Below are positions 39,361 to 50,740 of a DNA stretch of 64,000 bases, piece by piece. Where the stretch lies: contig NC_087247.1 of assembly GCF_037042905.1 (NCBI RefSeq), positions 56,381,920 through 56,445,919 of the forward strand, written 5' to 3'. Both the position numbers and the translations under genes were made by a program. Position 1 is the first letter of the stretch; every line of letters starts with the position of its first letter. The notes under the pieces are model-generated. The model made no database searches, was not told where the DNA came from, and saw nothing but the letters and a program-made list of their open reading frames with translations. Source of the DNA: Lytechinus pictus. Lineage: Eukaryota; Echinodermata; Echinoidea; Temnopleuroida; Toxopneustidae.

Positions 39361-40402
39361 GAAATATTTTGTTTTTCTTTATCAAAGTTAATGCACTTGA
39401 TAGGTGCAAGATTTTTTACATTTAATTTTAAACAACATAAGCCCCAATCATGGCAATGCTTGCCTCATTTACATTATATTTTCCACTTGCTATTATTATG
39501 GGGAACGTTTTGACTTTTTAAAGGTTGTTGTGGGTTGTGGCTTCACCCTAACTGTAGAATTACTCTACATCAATTTCTGTCTGGGTTCTGTATCTACTTC
39601 AAATAATTAATATGTACCTACCCAGCATTTCTTTAAATGGACGACTGTGGAAGAACACTATTCTGCTTTTTTAAATTTAATCAATTCTTTTCCTGATAAA
39701 GTTATATTATTTCTCAAAAATTGAGAATGACAGCTTTGTCTAAAAAATAATATGCAACTTTCTCGGACAAAATCAATGTTTTTTTATCAACAAACAATAT
39801 CAAATCCACTACTGTTTTATTCAGATATCATTTGTTACTTGTACGAAAGACATGTTCCCTCTTTCAATTTGTCAAAGCGAAATGTGATATTTCATTCTCT
39901 GTACATAACAGCTCTCGGTCATGCAGTGAAAACCATTTGCTCCAAATTTCTTATCAATTGATCGGATTTCTTTGTTAGAAAGAGGTAAATGTTGATATCA
40001 AGTTTTCTGTCGGCTTGACAACGAAAAGATTGCCTGTCTGCCAAAAGAAAATATATAAAAATACAACTATCACCTGACACATTATGTCTCTTTTCCGAAA
40101 TGTTTTAAGTGAAAGTTTCAGTGTAACATTATTTTTAATAATAAACTGATTGAAAATCCATCAAAAAGGAGACATAAATAAAATAATAAACATAAGCAAT
40201 GCCCGAGGATTACAAATTTTACTTGTACAAATTATTGTGATTTTCGAAAGAAATATATGCGAATATAATATCGAGGAGGAAAAGAACATTTTGTTATCAC
40301 CAATTAATCTTAAGTTCATAAATTATTATGTCTACTATAAGGGCCTATAATTTTATAAAACGGAAACTGAGTGTACTGCAGCGGATGCCTCAGACCTGTA
40401 TA
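39361..40402. other. no gene recognised
   Basis: AT-rich with small chance ORFs. Confidence 0.35.
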
Positions 40403-41022
40403 CTTTAAAGCACAAGTCCACCCCAACAAAAAATTGTTTTGAATAAAAAGAGAAAAATCAAACAAGCATAATGCTGATAATGTCATCAAAATCGATTTGA
40501 AAATAAGAAAGTTATGACATTTAAAAGTTTTGCTTAATTTCACAAAACAGTTATATTCATATCCTGGTCAGTATGCAAATGAGAAGACCGATGGCATCAT
40601 CAGTTTACTATTTCTTTTGTAATTCATTGCATGAAATATGATTTTTTTTTTTCAGTTTCCTCATTATCACGTGAAACAAACGTTTATTTCTTCCCTTAAC
40701 ATGTGTAATTGCCATTGTTTTAACATCTGAACAGTCTGTGTATATAGTTCAAACAAGTGGGTCCTTATTGTCAAATCAGTAAAAATTAAATTATTGTATA
40801 ATTCAAACAATGAAAAACAAAAGAAATAGTAAGTGAGGGATGTCAGCGATTCTCTCATTTGCATATCACTGAGTTGTGCATAATAACTGTTTTGTGAAAA
40901 GCAAGCAAAACTTTAAAATGTCATAACTTTCTTATTTTACATCCGATTTTGATGAAGTGTTATGCTTCTTTGATTTTTCTCTATTGAATCAAATCATTTT
41001 TCTTCTGGGGTGAACTTGTCTA
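40403..41022. mobile_element. piggyBac-like MITE, second copy
   Basis: Left end CTTTAAAGCACAAGTCCACC and the same interior as 37207-37830. The right end (GGGGTGAACTTGTC) has lost its TTTAAAG. Confidence 0.85.
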
Positions 41023-43497
41023 ATGGGAATATATCACGTCATGACTTTCCTAATAATTCCTCGGCGTAAACGATGTTGATATTTATCATAGAGTGTGGCC
41101 AGTTCATTAGTTCGATCATTAGTTTTCATGGGATTTTTTTCAGAGCTAATACAGCCATGCATTCAAATGTACATAATCAGGCCTAAATAACATACATGGG
41201 CCTATTATTTTGGAAACTATGAATTATAGGGTTGTGCTCAGAAGTGTAAATTCTGCACAGAGATTACATTTTAGGCCTATCTAATGTAAGATTTATATCA
41301 GAATAACATTACAGGCTCATTATACATATGCCCAAGTTTACACCACGAATAAAACAAATATTGTTGTAATTTTGCATGTACTTAGATCTTTTTATGATGC
41401 CAAAACAGATGAATTCAATTCAATTCAAATAGCGAAATTGGGCAAAGATCATTTCATACTGATTGCATTTTACCATTTGTAACATATATATCCATTGTCC
41501 ATATTACAACACGGTACTGTATATACGAAACGATGTGTGATGCGAGAGGAATATGATTCAAGAACCCTACATTTCTTATTTGTTATTTCATAATCAATAA
41601 TTGTGATTAAACAGATACGTTCATATTCGCATATTCGCAAAATGTCACAGTTAATCAATTTCATAGGCCTATGCATGTTTTAGAAACACGAATGGTGAAA
41701 ACATACGAATCGTCAAACACTATTCCATTGAACCTTCAATTATTTTCGACACAAAGATGCAACTGAGATTCCATCCCACCAAAATATTAATCGTTTAATA
41801 TCTTACCAATACCAATGTCGTTGTCATGTATTATTTTATTACACTGGAGGTATCAGGCCAATACGTCGTGTCCTCTTCAGAAATTTCTTAACGTCTGATC
41901 TTCGTGGCGTTTACTCTCCCACCACCACTCAGTGAATATGAATCCCTTGGCCCGTTGGTGCGGACAGAAGCGGGGTGCTAATTGCCCATTGATTGCTTGC
42001 TACTCACAAAGCGAGTTCTGACAGACACTATCATGATTTGTCTCATATTGGTAATTAATGAGATGACATCAACATTAGCAAACGGGATGTAGGGTCCATA
42101 AGGTTTCACTTTCAATAATTTCTCAATTATTATAGGGCCCTACAAACGATTTTGAATAGGGATCGATGATGCTGTGCTAGGGTTTTGTTCAGGAGGTTGT
42201 AATCAGAAATTAAAGTGAAAAGCGAAAAAAAAGGAACTCTTTTAAAATCATAATGGGAGTTGTATCAGAAGAAAGGAATTAGATTGAACATATTGAAGAC
42301 AAATATAGGCAAATAACAAGGCCTATAATAAAAAAAAAAACGGTATTGATATCAGTATGAAGAAGGAGAAGAGAAGAAGAAGAAGAAGAAAAAGAAGAAG
42401 AAAAAATAATAAGAAGAAGAATGAATGAAAATTAATGAAGAAAATAATAATAATAATAATAATAATGATAATAATAATAATAAAAAGAAGAAGAAGCAGA
42501 AGAAGAAGAAAAATGAAGAAAATGGAATTAAGAAATGAGTTACATGAAATAATGTTTCAGGAAACAGAAAAAGATTACAAAGAAAATAAAGTGTCGGGGA
42601 ATATTTTTAAGAGCAAGATTGTAATGACGTTGCTATGATGCTGCTTTTTGTCTATTGACCAAGAACCGCTGAATAAATACATCGAGGCACTTTGGATCAT
42701 CTCGCAAGGTATGAAGACAGTCAGAGAGAAAGCAGACGTGGTTGTGTTACGGGGTGTTACTAGTGGAAGGATTCTATTTACATTATCGTCTACGATTACT
42801 TGCGAAAAGTCATGGAAGTAACAGAAGACAGTCATCCCGGGCAGTTATCTCGCATGACTTTTACTCAGCATTATACAAAATGAGAAGGAGGGGTGGCACA
42901 AACGGACCTTGCTTTCATTGTGAATGGTGAAAAGAACATACATGCAGTCTCTATAGAACGGGGATTCATAGTGAGGAAGACCTTAAACCATTTAAAGATT
43001 GCTATCAGTCACCTAAACTAGCATGACAATTTCTGTTTGCCCAATTCATGATCATTCTAAAATAAATTTAAAAAAACTTGTGGTTGATTAAGACCAACTT
43101 TCAATTGGAAGTAGTTTTACTTCCATCCCAGGGACTTCAATATTCTGACGGTTTGTTCGTTCTACGTGATAGCTTGATTAAAAGCTGTTACTGCTTGTTT
43201 AATTTTGTTTGCTCCAATCTAAAGCGAGTACAAGTCAACAACAACAACAAAATCAATTTTTACAACGAGGAATGCAAGAGAAAGCATAGCTACATAGACG
43301 TACTATTATATGCACCACCTTTCTCAGAATGTACCCGTTTCGAACACCACTTTAATCCTATTAGGTATTGATTTCTGAAGCAGTAGCAGGTTAGGAAGAG
43401 TCAAAGTTACAGCTTTGGACTTGAATTATTGATCTTCTTGTTATATTTTGACAAAGATTTTTTAACAGATACAAAATACTCAGAGCTTGGACACATC
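41023..43497. other. no gene; GAA and AAT microsatellites
   Basis: AT-rich. (GAA)n-type at 42358-42428 and 42480-42530, (AAT)n at 42442-42482. I found no splice-consistent exon. Confidence 0.35.
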
Positions 43498-45525
43498 TAA
43501 TAATAATAATAATAATAATAATAAAACATTGCTTATATAGCGCATATAACGACGATAAAATCATGTCTCTATGCGCTTTAGAAAGAAGAATAGAAAGAAT
43601 GGAGAAGAAAGAAAAGCCTGTTCACAGAGGAGCAAATATATAATATCAATTAATAGGTACATGTATATCTTATTTTACAAAAAGGAATGTCTTCAAAAGG
43701 GACTTAAAGGATTCTACAGTATTAGCTTGTTTAACAATATCAGGTAATTTATTCCAAAGTTCAGCAGAGGACATTTTGAATGAACGAGCGCCGTAGAATT
43801 GAGTGTTAATTTTGGGAACTACAAGGAGAGATTTGTTGTTTGACCTTAATTTTCTTTGGGGTACATACAGTTCAATGAGTTCTTTGAGATAGAATGACGA
43901 TTGACCTTGTAAGCATTGGTATGTTAGGAGTAATATCTTGTATTCAATACGGGATTTTACAGGAAGCCAGTGTAATTCTTGTAGTATGGGTGTTATGTGT
44001 TCGCTGCGCCTCGTTCTTGTTATGAGTCTCGCTGCCGAGTTTTGGATCCTTTGAAGTTTATGAATTTGATTATCAGGGAGGCGATACAAAATGCTATTAC
44101 AAAAATCAATGCGTGATATTACAAGAGCGTGAACCAATTTCTTTGTGGCTTCTGTTGTTAGAAACTTGCGAATTTTCCCAATGTTATACAAGGCAAATGA
44201 ACTAGTTTTACATACATTGTTTATTTGAGCTTTCATACTAAGTTTTCTATCCAGTTGTACACCAAGATTTCTTACAGTTTCTACACATTTAACATAGGTA
44301 TTATCAAGTTCTATTCCTTCTATCTGTCTACTATTTCTAAATTTACTAGTGAGATGAAGCACTGCAGTTTTATTACAATTAAGTTTCAGTCCATTATCAG
44401 TTGACCAATTAATTACATCTCGGACACACCTCTCAAGTCTGGCAGTGGCATCTTGCTGCTCACTGTTTTTTAGGACTATGTACATTTGCGTATCATCAGC
44501 ATACATCATGCAGCTTATCTTATGGTGGGTGATGACATCCTGAAGAGGAGCAGCATATAAATTAAAGGCCAAAGGTCCGACAACTGAGCCTTGAGGTACT
44601 CCATGACTGGTATAGCAGGTACGTGAATTTGATTCTCCAATCAAAACAGAATGTCTCCTATTTTGGAAATAAGATTGAAACCACCTCAAAGCATCTTCAC
44701 AAATTCCGTAGCGTGTCTGGAGACGGGAGAATAAAGTCTCATGGTGAATGGTGTCAAACGCCGATGAATAATCTAACAGTAGCAACACCGCTTCATCCCC
44801 TGTATCAAGAGCTAGTAGTATATCATTTACTACTCGAAGAACTGCAGTCTTACAACTGTGGAAGGGCCTATATGCAGACTGCATTCTAGCATATAAGTTA
44901 TTTTCTGCCAAATAATCTTGAATCTGTAAGTTTACCATCCGCTCAATGACCTTCCCAAGAAACTGGATATGAGCAACAGGCCTGAAATTATGTAGATCAT
45001 CAGTATCTAACTTGCCTCCTTTAAATGTTGGAACAATATTTGCATGTTTTAGCACATCTGGGAAGCACCCATCACGAAGAGACATGTTAACAATACGAGT
45101 GATAACTGGACATAATTCATTTACACATTTTTTCACAAGAAATGTGGGTAAAGGATCCAAGCTGCAAGTAGTAGGACGTGATCCAGTAATTAGCTTTGCC
45201 ACTTGACTCTGTAGAACAGAGTCAAATTCACCAAGCTTCTGATCAGTCGTCTGATAGGTGATATGTGTTAGATCATCCCTGGGAACATCATTGAGCGTCT
45301 TGAAAATACTTTCAGTTTTGGCAGCAAAATAGTCACAGAATCGGTCAGCCAAACTGTTTTCAGAATCATCATCACTTGGAAGACACTTTGTTGTCTCAGC
45401 ATGTATCAAGTGATTGACCTTCCGAAAAAACTCTCTGGGCTTGCAGTCCTTTAGTTGTAAGGAGTAGTACTCTATCTTTGCTTGAACAAGTGCTTTTTCA
45501 TATTTTCTTGATTCATAAATCTAAT
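43498..45525 (-). mobile_element. 5'-truncated CR1/L2-type LINE
   Basis: The minus strand encodes most of a reverse transcriptase with no break: FRPVAHIQFLGKVIE, SAYRPFHSCKTAVL, LLDYSSAFDTIHH, HGVPQGSVVGPLAF, MMYADDTQMY, LGVQLD, HWLPVKSRIEYKILLL. The frame is open upstream to about 45520, but no endonuclease remains. 3' UTR with hairpin stem TATGCGC/GCGCATA (43540-43576) and a (TTA)n end at 43498-43524. Uninterrupted ORF suggests recent insertion. Confidence 0.9.
43670..45520 (-). CDS. LINE reverse transcriptase ORF (no start, 5'-truncated)
   Basis: About 617 codons counted from the 5' truncation to the stop at 43670-43672. Palm motifs: SSAFDTIHH, GVPQGSVVGP, YADD (44496-44507 region). C-terminal end SAELWNKLPDIVKQANTVES typical of the L2/CR1 group. 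It is transposon coding sequence, not a host gene. Confidence 0.88.
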   Translation of the reverse strand: MYESRKYEKALVQAKIEYYSLQLKDCKPREFFRKVNHLIHAETTKCLPSDDDSENSLADRFCDYFAAKTESIFKTLNDVPRDDLTHITYQTTDQKLGEFDSVLQSQVAKLITGSRPTTCSLDPLPTFLVKKCVNELCPVITRIVNMSLRDGCFPDVLKHANIVPTFKGGKLDTDDLHNFRPVAHIQFLGKVIERMVNLQIQDYLAENNLYARMQSAYRPFHSCKTAVLRVVNDILLALDTGDEAVLLLLDYSSAFDTIHHETLFSRLQTRYGICEDALRWFQSYFQNRRHSVLIGESNSRTCYTSHGVPQGSVVGPLAFNLYAAPLQDVITHHKISCMMYADDTQMYIVLKNSEQQDATARLERCVRDVINWSTDNGLKLNCNKTAVLHLTSKFRNSRQIEGIELDNTYVKCVETVRNLGVQLDRKLSMKAQINNVCKTSSFALYNIGKIRKFLTTEATKKLVHALVISRIDFCNSILYRLPDNQIHKLQRIQNSAARLITRTRRSEHITPILQELHWLPVKSRIEYKILLLTYQCLQGQSSFYLKELIELYVPQRKLRSNNKSLLVVPKINTQFYGARSFKMSSAELWNKLPDIVKQANTVESFKSLLKTFLFVK

Positions 45526-45699
45526 AATCTATTCGTCTGAGAAATTGAGAGGCTTTGTATACTGGAAACTAAGTAGGACCGAAAGTTGTAAAAAACTAAT
45601 TTTTATGTTCAGGTAACAACTTTTGTTCTCGCATTCTTAACTCTTTATTTTACACTTCATCATCTATGTTAACTAGCAGATCTTTTCCTATCATCCCTT

Positions 45700-47860
45700 C
45701 TTCGTTCTCATTCCATCACCCTCTCTCTATTACCCCCACTCCCTTGCCCTCCCTTCCCTCTCCCCATCCCTTGTCTCTTTCTTTGTATTCCTTTCATTCC
45801 CTATCGGAATCTCTTATCCCCGACTCGCCCCCCCTTCTCTCTCTCTTATCCCCACTCTCTTGCCTCCCTTCCCTCTCCCCATCCCTTGTCTCTTTCTTTG
45901 TAATCCTTTCATTCCCTATCGGAATCTCTTTTCCCCAACTCACCCCCTTCTCTCTCTATTACCCCCACTCTCTTGCCCTCCCTTCCCTCTCCCCATCCCT
46001 TGTCTCTTTCTTTGTATTCCTTTCATTCTCTATCAATATATCCTTTCCCCAACTCACCCCCTTCTCTCTCTATTACCCCCACTCTCTTGCCTCCCTTCCC
46101 TCTCCCCATCCCTTGTCTCTTTCTTTGTATTCCTTTCATTCCCTATCGGAATCTCTTTTCCCCAACTCACCCCCTTCTCTCTCTATTACCCCCACTCTCT
46201 TGCCCTCCCTTCCCTATCCCCATCCCTTGTCTCTTTCTTTGTATTCCTTTCATTCCCTATCGGAATCTCTTTTCCCCAACTCACCCCCTTCTCTCTCTTG
46301 CCCTCCCTTCCCTCTCCCCATCCCTTGTCTCTTTGTATTCCTTTCATTCCCTATCGGAATCTCTTTTCCCCAACTCGCCCCCCTTCTCTCTCTCTTATCC
46401 CCACTCTCTTGCCTCCCTTCCCTCTCCCCATCCCTTGTCTCTTTCTTTGTATTCCTTTCATTCCCTATCGGAATCTCTTTTCCCCAACTCACCCCCTTCT
46501 CTCTCTATTACCCCCACTCTCTTGCCCTCCCTTCCCTCTCCCCATCCCTTGTCTCTTTCTTTGTATTCCTTTCATTCCCTATCGGAATCTCTTTTCCCCA
46601 ACTCACCCCCTTCTCTCTCTATTACCCCCACTCTCTTGCCCTCCCTTCCCTCTCCCCATCCCTTGTCTCTTTCTTTGTATTCCTTTCATTCCCTATCGGA
46701 ATCTCTTTTCCCCAACTCACCCCCTTCTCTCTCTATTACCCCCACTCTCTTGCCCTCCCTTCCCTCTCCCCATCCCTTGTCTCTTTCTTTGTATTCCTTT
46801 CATTCTCTATCAATATATCCTTTCCCCAACTCACCCCCTTCTCTCTCTATTACCCCCACTCTCTTGCCTCCCTTCCCTCTCCCCATCCCTTGTCTCTTTC
46901 TTTGTATTCCTTTCATTCCCTATCGGAATCTCTTTTCCCCAACTCACCCCCTTCTCTCTCTATTACCCCCACTCTCTTGCCCTCCCTTCCCTATCCCCAT
47001 CCCTTGTCTCTTTCTTTGTATTCCTTTCATTCCCTATCGGAATCTCTTTTCCCCAACTCACCACCCTTCTCTCTCTATTACCCCCACTCTCTTGCCCTCC
47101 CTTCCCTCTCCCCATCCCTTTCTTTGTATTCCTTTCATTCCCTATCGGAATCTCTTTTCCCCAACTCACCCCCTTCTCTCTCTATTACCCCCACTCTCTT
47201 GCCCTCCCTTCCCTCTCCCCATCCCTTGTCTCTTTCTTTGTATTCCTTTCATTCCCTATCGGAATCTCTTTTCCCCAACTCACCCCCTTCTCTCTCTATT
47301 ACCCCCACTCTCTTGCCCTCCATTCCCTCTCCACATCCCTTGTCTCTTTCTTTGTATTCCTTTCATTCCCTATCGGAATCTCTTTTTCCCAACTCACCCC
47401 CCTTCTCTCTCTATTACCCCCACTCTCTTGCCCTCCCTTCCCTCTCCCCATCCCTTGTCTCTTTCTTTGTATTCCTTTCATTCCCTATCAAAATCTCCTT
47501 TCCCCAAATCACCCCCCTTCTCTCTCTATTACCCCCACTTTCTTGCCCTCCCTTCCCTCTCCCTTGTCTCTTTCTTTGTATTCCTTTCATTCCCTATCGG
47601 AATCTCTTTTCCCCAACTCACCCCCTTCTCTCTCTATTACCCCCACTCTCTTGCCCTCCCTTCCCTCTCCCCATCCCTTGTCTCTTTCTTTGTATTCCTT
47701 TTATTCCCTATCAAAATCTCCTTTCCCCAAATCACCCCACCCCTTTCTCTCTCTCTTACCTACACTCTCTTGCCCTCCCTCCCCTCATCCCTTGTCTCTT
47801 TCTTTGTATTCCTTTCATTCCCTATCTAATCCTCCTTTCCCCATTCACCCCACCCCTATG
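45700..47860. repeat. 114-bp minisatellite, about 18 units
   Basis: A C/T-rich unit with landmark CCCTATCGGAATCTC recurs every 114-115 bp (for example 45801, 45916, 46143, 46257, 46465, 46579, 46693); one unit is shortened by 20 bp near 46330. The unit is 38 codons with no stop in any plus frame, so three overlapping ORFs of 618-755 codons appear; these are by-products, not genes. Confidence 0.97.
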
Positions 47861-47879
47861 TCTCTCTTCCCAAAGTAGC

Positions 47880-50102
47880 CACAGTACTGTAATATCTCGA
47901 CTGATATTTCAATTTCAATCTTCATCTTCATAAGATTTGTACAATATATTTCATATATTTCCTTTATTACATAATGTCATAGAAATAACATAATACATTT
48001 TTACTGTGTTTGATCGTTTACATTTCAAATCAATACACATATTATGCATTGCAAATGCATTTTTTTTTAAAGCTGGACAAGAGAGATGCAACCAAAACAA
48101 AACACTGTTACAAATATTTGATTACCAGTTCATTCACATGGAAGGAATATGGTCATTAGAAGAGATCTCTAAATGGTACAAAATGAATTTTTCAACTACA
48201 ATTAACTCTGTCCAAGTTTAATTTACAATGTACAATTGCCAACATCAATGTCTATTGAGATTTAATTGTTCTTATATCATACTGCATTGTTTTACACCCT
48301 ATACACACAAAAGTCAATTTATCCTAGTGTAAAACTGAATCATGCATGGAACTACAGTAAAACATGTGTATTAAGGCCATGCAAGCGAAACAGAAAAACA
48401 AAATGGTCACTGGAGACAGGTGGCCTTTAGGCAGGTACCATAACACATACTCCTTTCAAATTAAGATAATTTTGGTGGCAAATAACAGGTTTTCACGATA
48501 GATAAGTGGTTGCTAAGACAGATTTGACTGTACATATAAATGGACAGCACAACCATTTCAGCTGTCATTAGGATAGCAGTCCCTTGCAGTAGACTATATT
48601 TAATGACATTAATTCCAAAGAAAAGAGTGAAAGTTTGATAGCTCACAATGATTATTTCCATCAATCCCATATTGTAAGATGCTACTGTACAATGGAATCA
48701 AACTTCACATTCATTTGGGATGGTGTTTGATGAAAATGATACACATCTTGATCCTTATTTGTGTAAACAATTAATGTTATTTTGATAGTTAATTGACTTC
48801 ATATTTCACTCATTTTCAAGACATTCAGTTCATAGTTTTGCATAATATGGAATGGTCAAGCAAAGTTGTTCTCTATCTAAAAACATACACAAAGTTGTAT
48901 AGCAAGGGGGTATAAATGCAACTTGATGCCTTTTGAACAATTAATTGGTATCAAGCACATAATGCATTAGTTCCTATGGGTGTGAACATACATTGTGGCA
49001 AGATTTAAAACAATTTAAGACAGGGTTGTAGGGAAAACATCAATTTCATAAGAAACAGATATGATGTCAAATATTAACTTCATATGAGGTTTCTTTCATT
49101 TTCTATTTACTTTCTTCAACCTAATCCTTGCTTTTTGACTGGAATATTGAAAATAAAATAATCAACACTACTTGAGCCAAGATCAGAGATTAGAGGGTAA
49201 ATAATTTCCTTGATCAATCTTCATGAAATATGCATACCTTTTACTTATCATTTTCTGAGAAATGTCACAAGTGCTTACTAGGTTGACAAATCATTAAACA
49301 CAGAAGGAAAATTTAATAAATGATTTCATTCATCTATCCTTTGACGAGCACATTACCTATGTCAACAACATCAGTGGTGAATACAGGTAAGTACACATCT
49401 GGCCCATGCCCCCCCCCTTTAAAGGCATACAAAATAATTCTTAGGGGAATATATGTCATGCATATGAGAAGTGAGGACCATTTTTTTTTTGCTTGTCAAT
49501 TTTTTTCTGTACAAAATCTCCCCCCCCTGGAAAATCCTGGATCAGTCAGCCCCTGATCACCATCACCACCAATAACAGTGATACTGGCATGGCTCTTACA
49601 TAATGTCATTACCCTTGATCTTTGGTCATTAAAATCACCACCAGCATTGCCATAAGTATATTTCCTATATTGAAATAGTCTGTCTGAAATATCCCCTAAA
49701 GATATATAAACAAATTATCTGAGATGATCCTTTACGATTCAAATGAAATAAGTAAAAGAAAAAAATATGTTGATTTCAACATTATGTTTGAAAGCTCTAT
49801 AAAAAATTTTGATCAGGTAATAATAAACAATAAAGATAAGTGTTAAGCAAAAGTACAAATAACAACAAAATTAATCTAACTACGATTACAAGTTATGAAG
49901 GTTTTAAAATGCAGTATTCATGTTTGCATGGAGATACCTTTAATCTTAGAGTGATTAATGAACTTCGTTAAAAATAATTTTTTTTTGCTTCTGATGGAAT
50001 GAGAGGTACACTGTATCTCTCGTAGAATCAATAATATCTGAAGTTTTAGACAAAATGGAAGTCATTGACTAACTTTAAACGAAACAAATAACTAAGGCTC
50101 AC
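47880..50102. other. no gene; region downstream of VPS16
   Basis: AT-rich. Holds a small MITE (48353-48532) and a possible eroded hAT fragment (49383-49555, C runs and CAGCCCCTG end). Confidence 0.4.
48353..48532. mobile_element. 180-bp MITE with TACAGT ends
   Basis: Inverted ends TACAGTAAAACATGTGTATT / revcomp TACAGTCAAATCTGTCTTAG, imperfect. TA may be the target duplication. Confidence 0.6.
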
Positions 50103-50211
50103 CATACATTGGTTGCTTGAGTGCACCCAGCAGACTGACCATGTGAAAGGCACAAAACAGTGACATGCAGGACACAAAGACCATACTTGCCAGAAGAATT
50201 CTTAATGACAT
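50103..50211 (-). CDS. candidate first exon with signal peptide or membrane segment
   Basis: ATG with A at -3 (50209-50211), then 36 codons and a GTGAGC donor (50102). The peptide has one Arg, then a long hydrophobic run (ILLASMVFVSCMSLFC) and ends LKQPMY. It lies 390 bp beyond the VPS16 stop, same strand. No continuing exon was found before 43 kb, so this could be chance or a gene I cannot follow; family unknown. Confidence 0.3.
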
Positions 50212-50601
50212 GGTAGTACCCTCATTGTGACATTGTAGATAAATTGAAGAATAAATGATCAATTGGCTAATAAAACTCTGGCTGTAAAGAATTGCAATTC
50301 TGATTGAATTGCAGGTTGAATCACTGATTTTGATTTTGAGTCCTGGACAAATTTACTAACCACCTTTACACCATCATAATCCAAACCTGAAATTTGAGAC
50401 CGCATTCTATTCTCAAATGCAATATATATATTATCCCATTAGCTGCAAAGCTGGAGGTCATATGATGGCGTTAAATAACCCTAACCACTATGTGATGAAT
50501 GGCAGTATTGCACTCTGATAGTAACCATGATCCAAATTATGCACATTGTAATAAAAAGCATCTAGTCACGCTGAAAATGGCTTGCACCGCTTTGATTGAG
50601 T

Positions 50602-50740
50602 TTATTTCTTGCCAAGTTGTTGCTTCATAGTGTTAATCTTAGCTGAGAGTTGTCTGTTACCAGCACAATGTCTTAAAACCAGATTAAGATCTTCTTCACT
50701 TTTTTGTTGGAATGCTAGTTCTGCAGCTTCATCAAGAGTT
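50602..50740 (-). CDS. VPS16: VPS16 last exon
   Basis: 139 nt with acceptor aaacag. Completes Gly, then [27 protein letters not shown] and a Lys-rich end, TAA at 50602-50604. Matches the VPS16 C-terminus (DVAIEHRNEAELSLVLSHC). The intron upstream (50741-52511) holds a full receptor-site repeat. AATAAA overlaps the stop codon. Confidence 0.93.

Noticed and set aside
45666..47933. Three overlapping ORFs of 618-755 codons
   Set aside because: All three plus frames are open because of a 114-bp tandem unit; composition is low-complexity and there is no gene-like feature.
48461..48670. Hydrophobic minus-strand ORF resembling a membrane protein
   Set aside because: Its 3' part overlaps the TACAGT-ended MITE and no splice-consistent partner was found.
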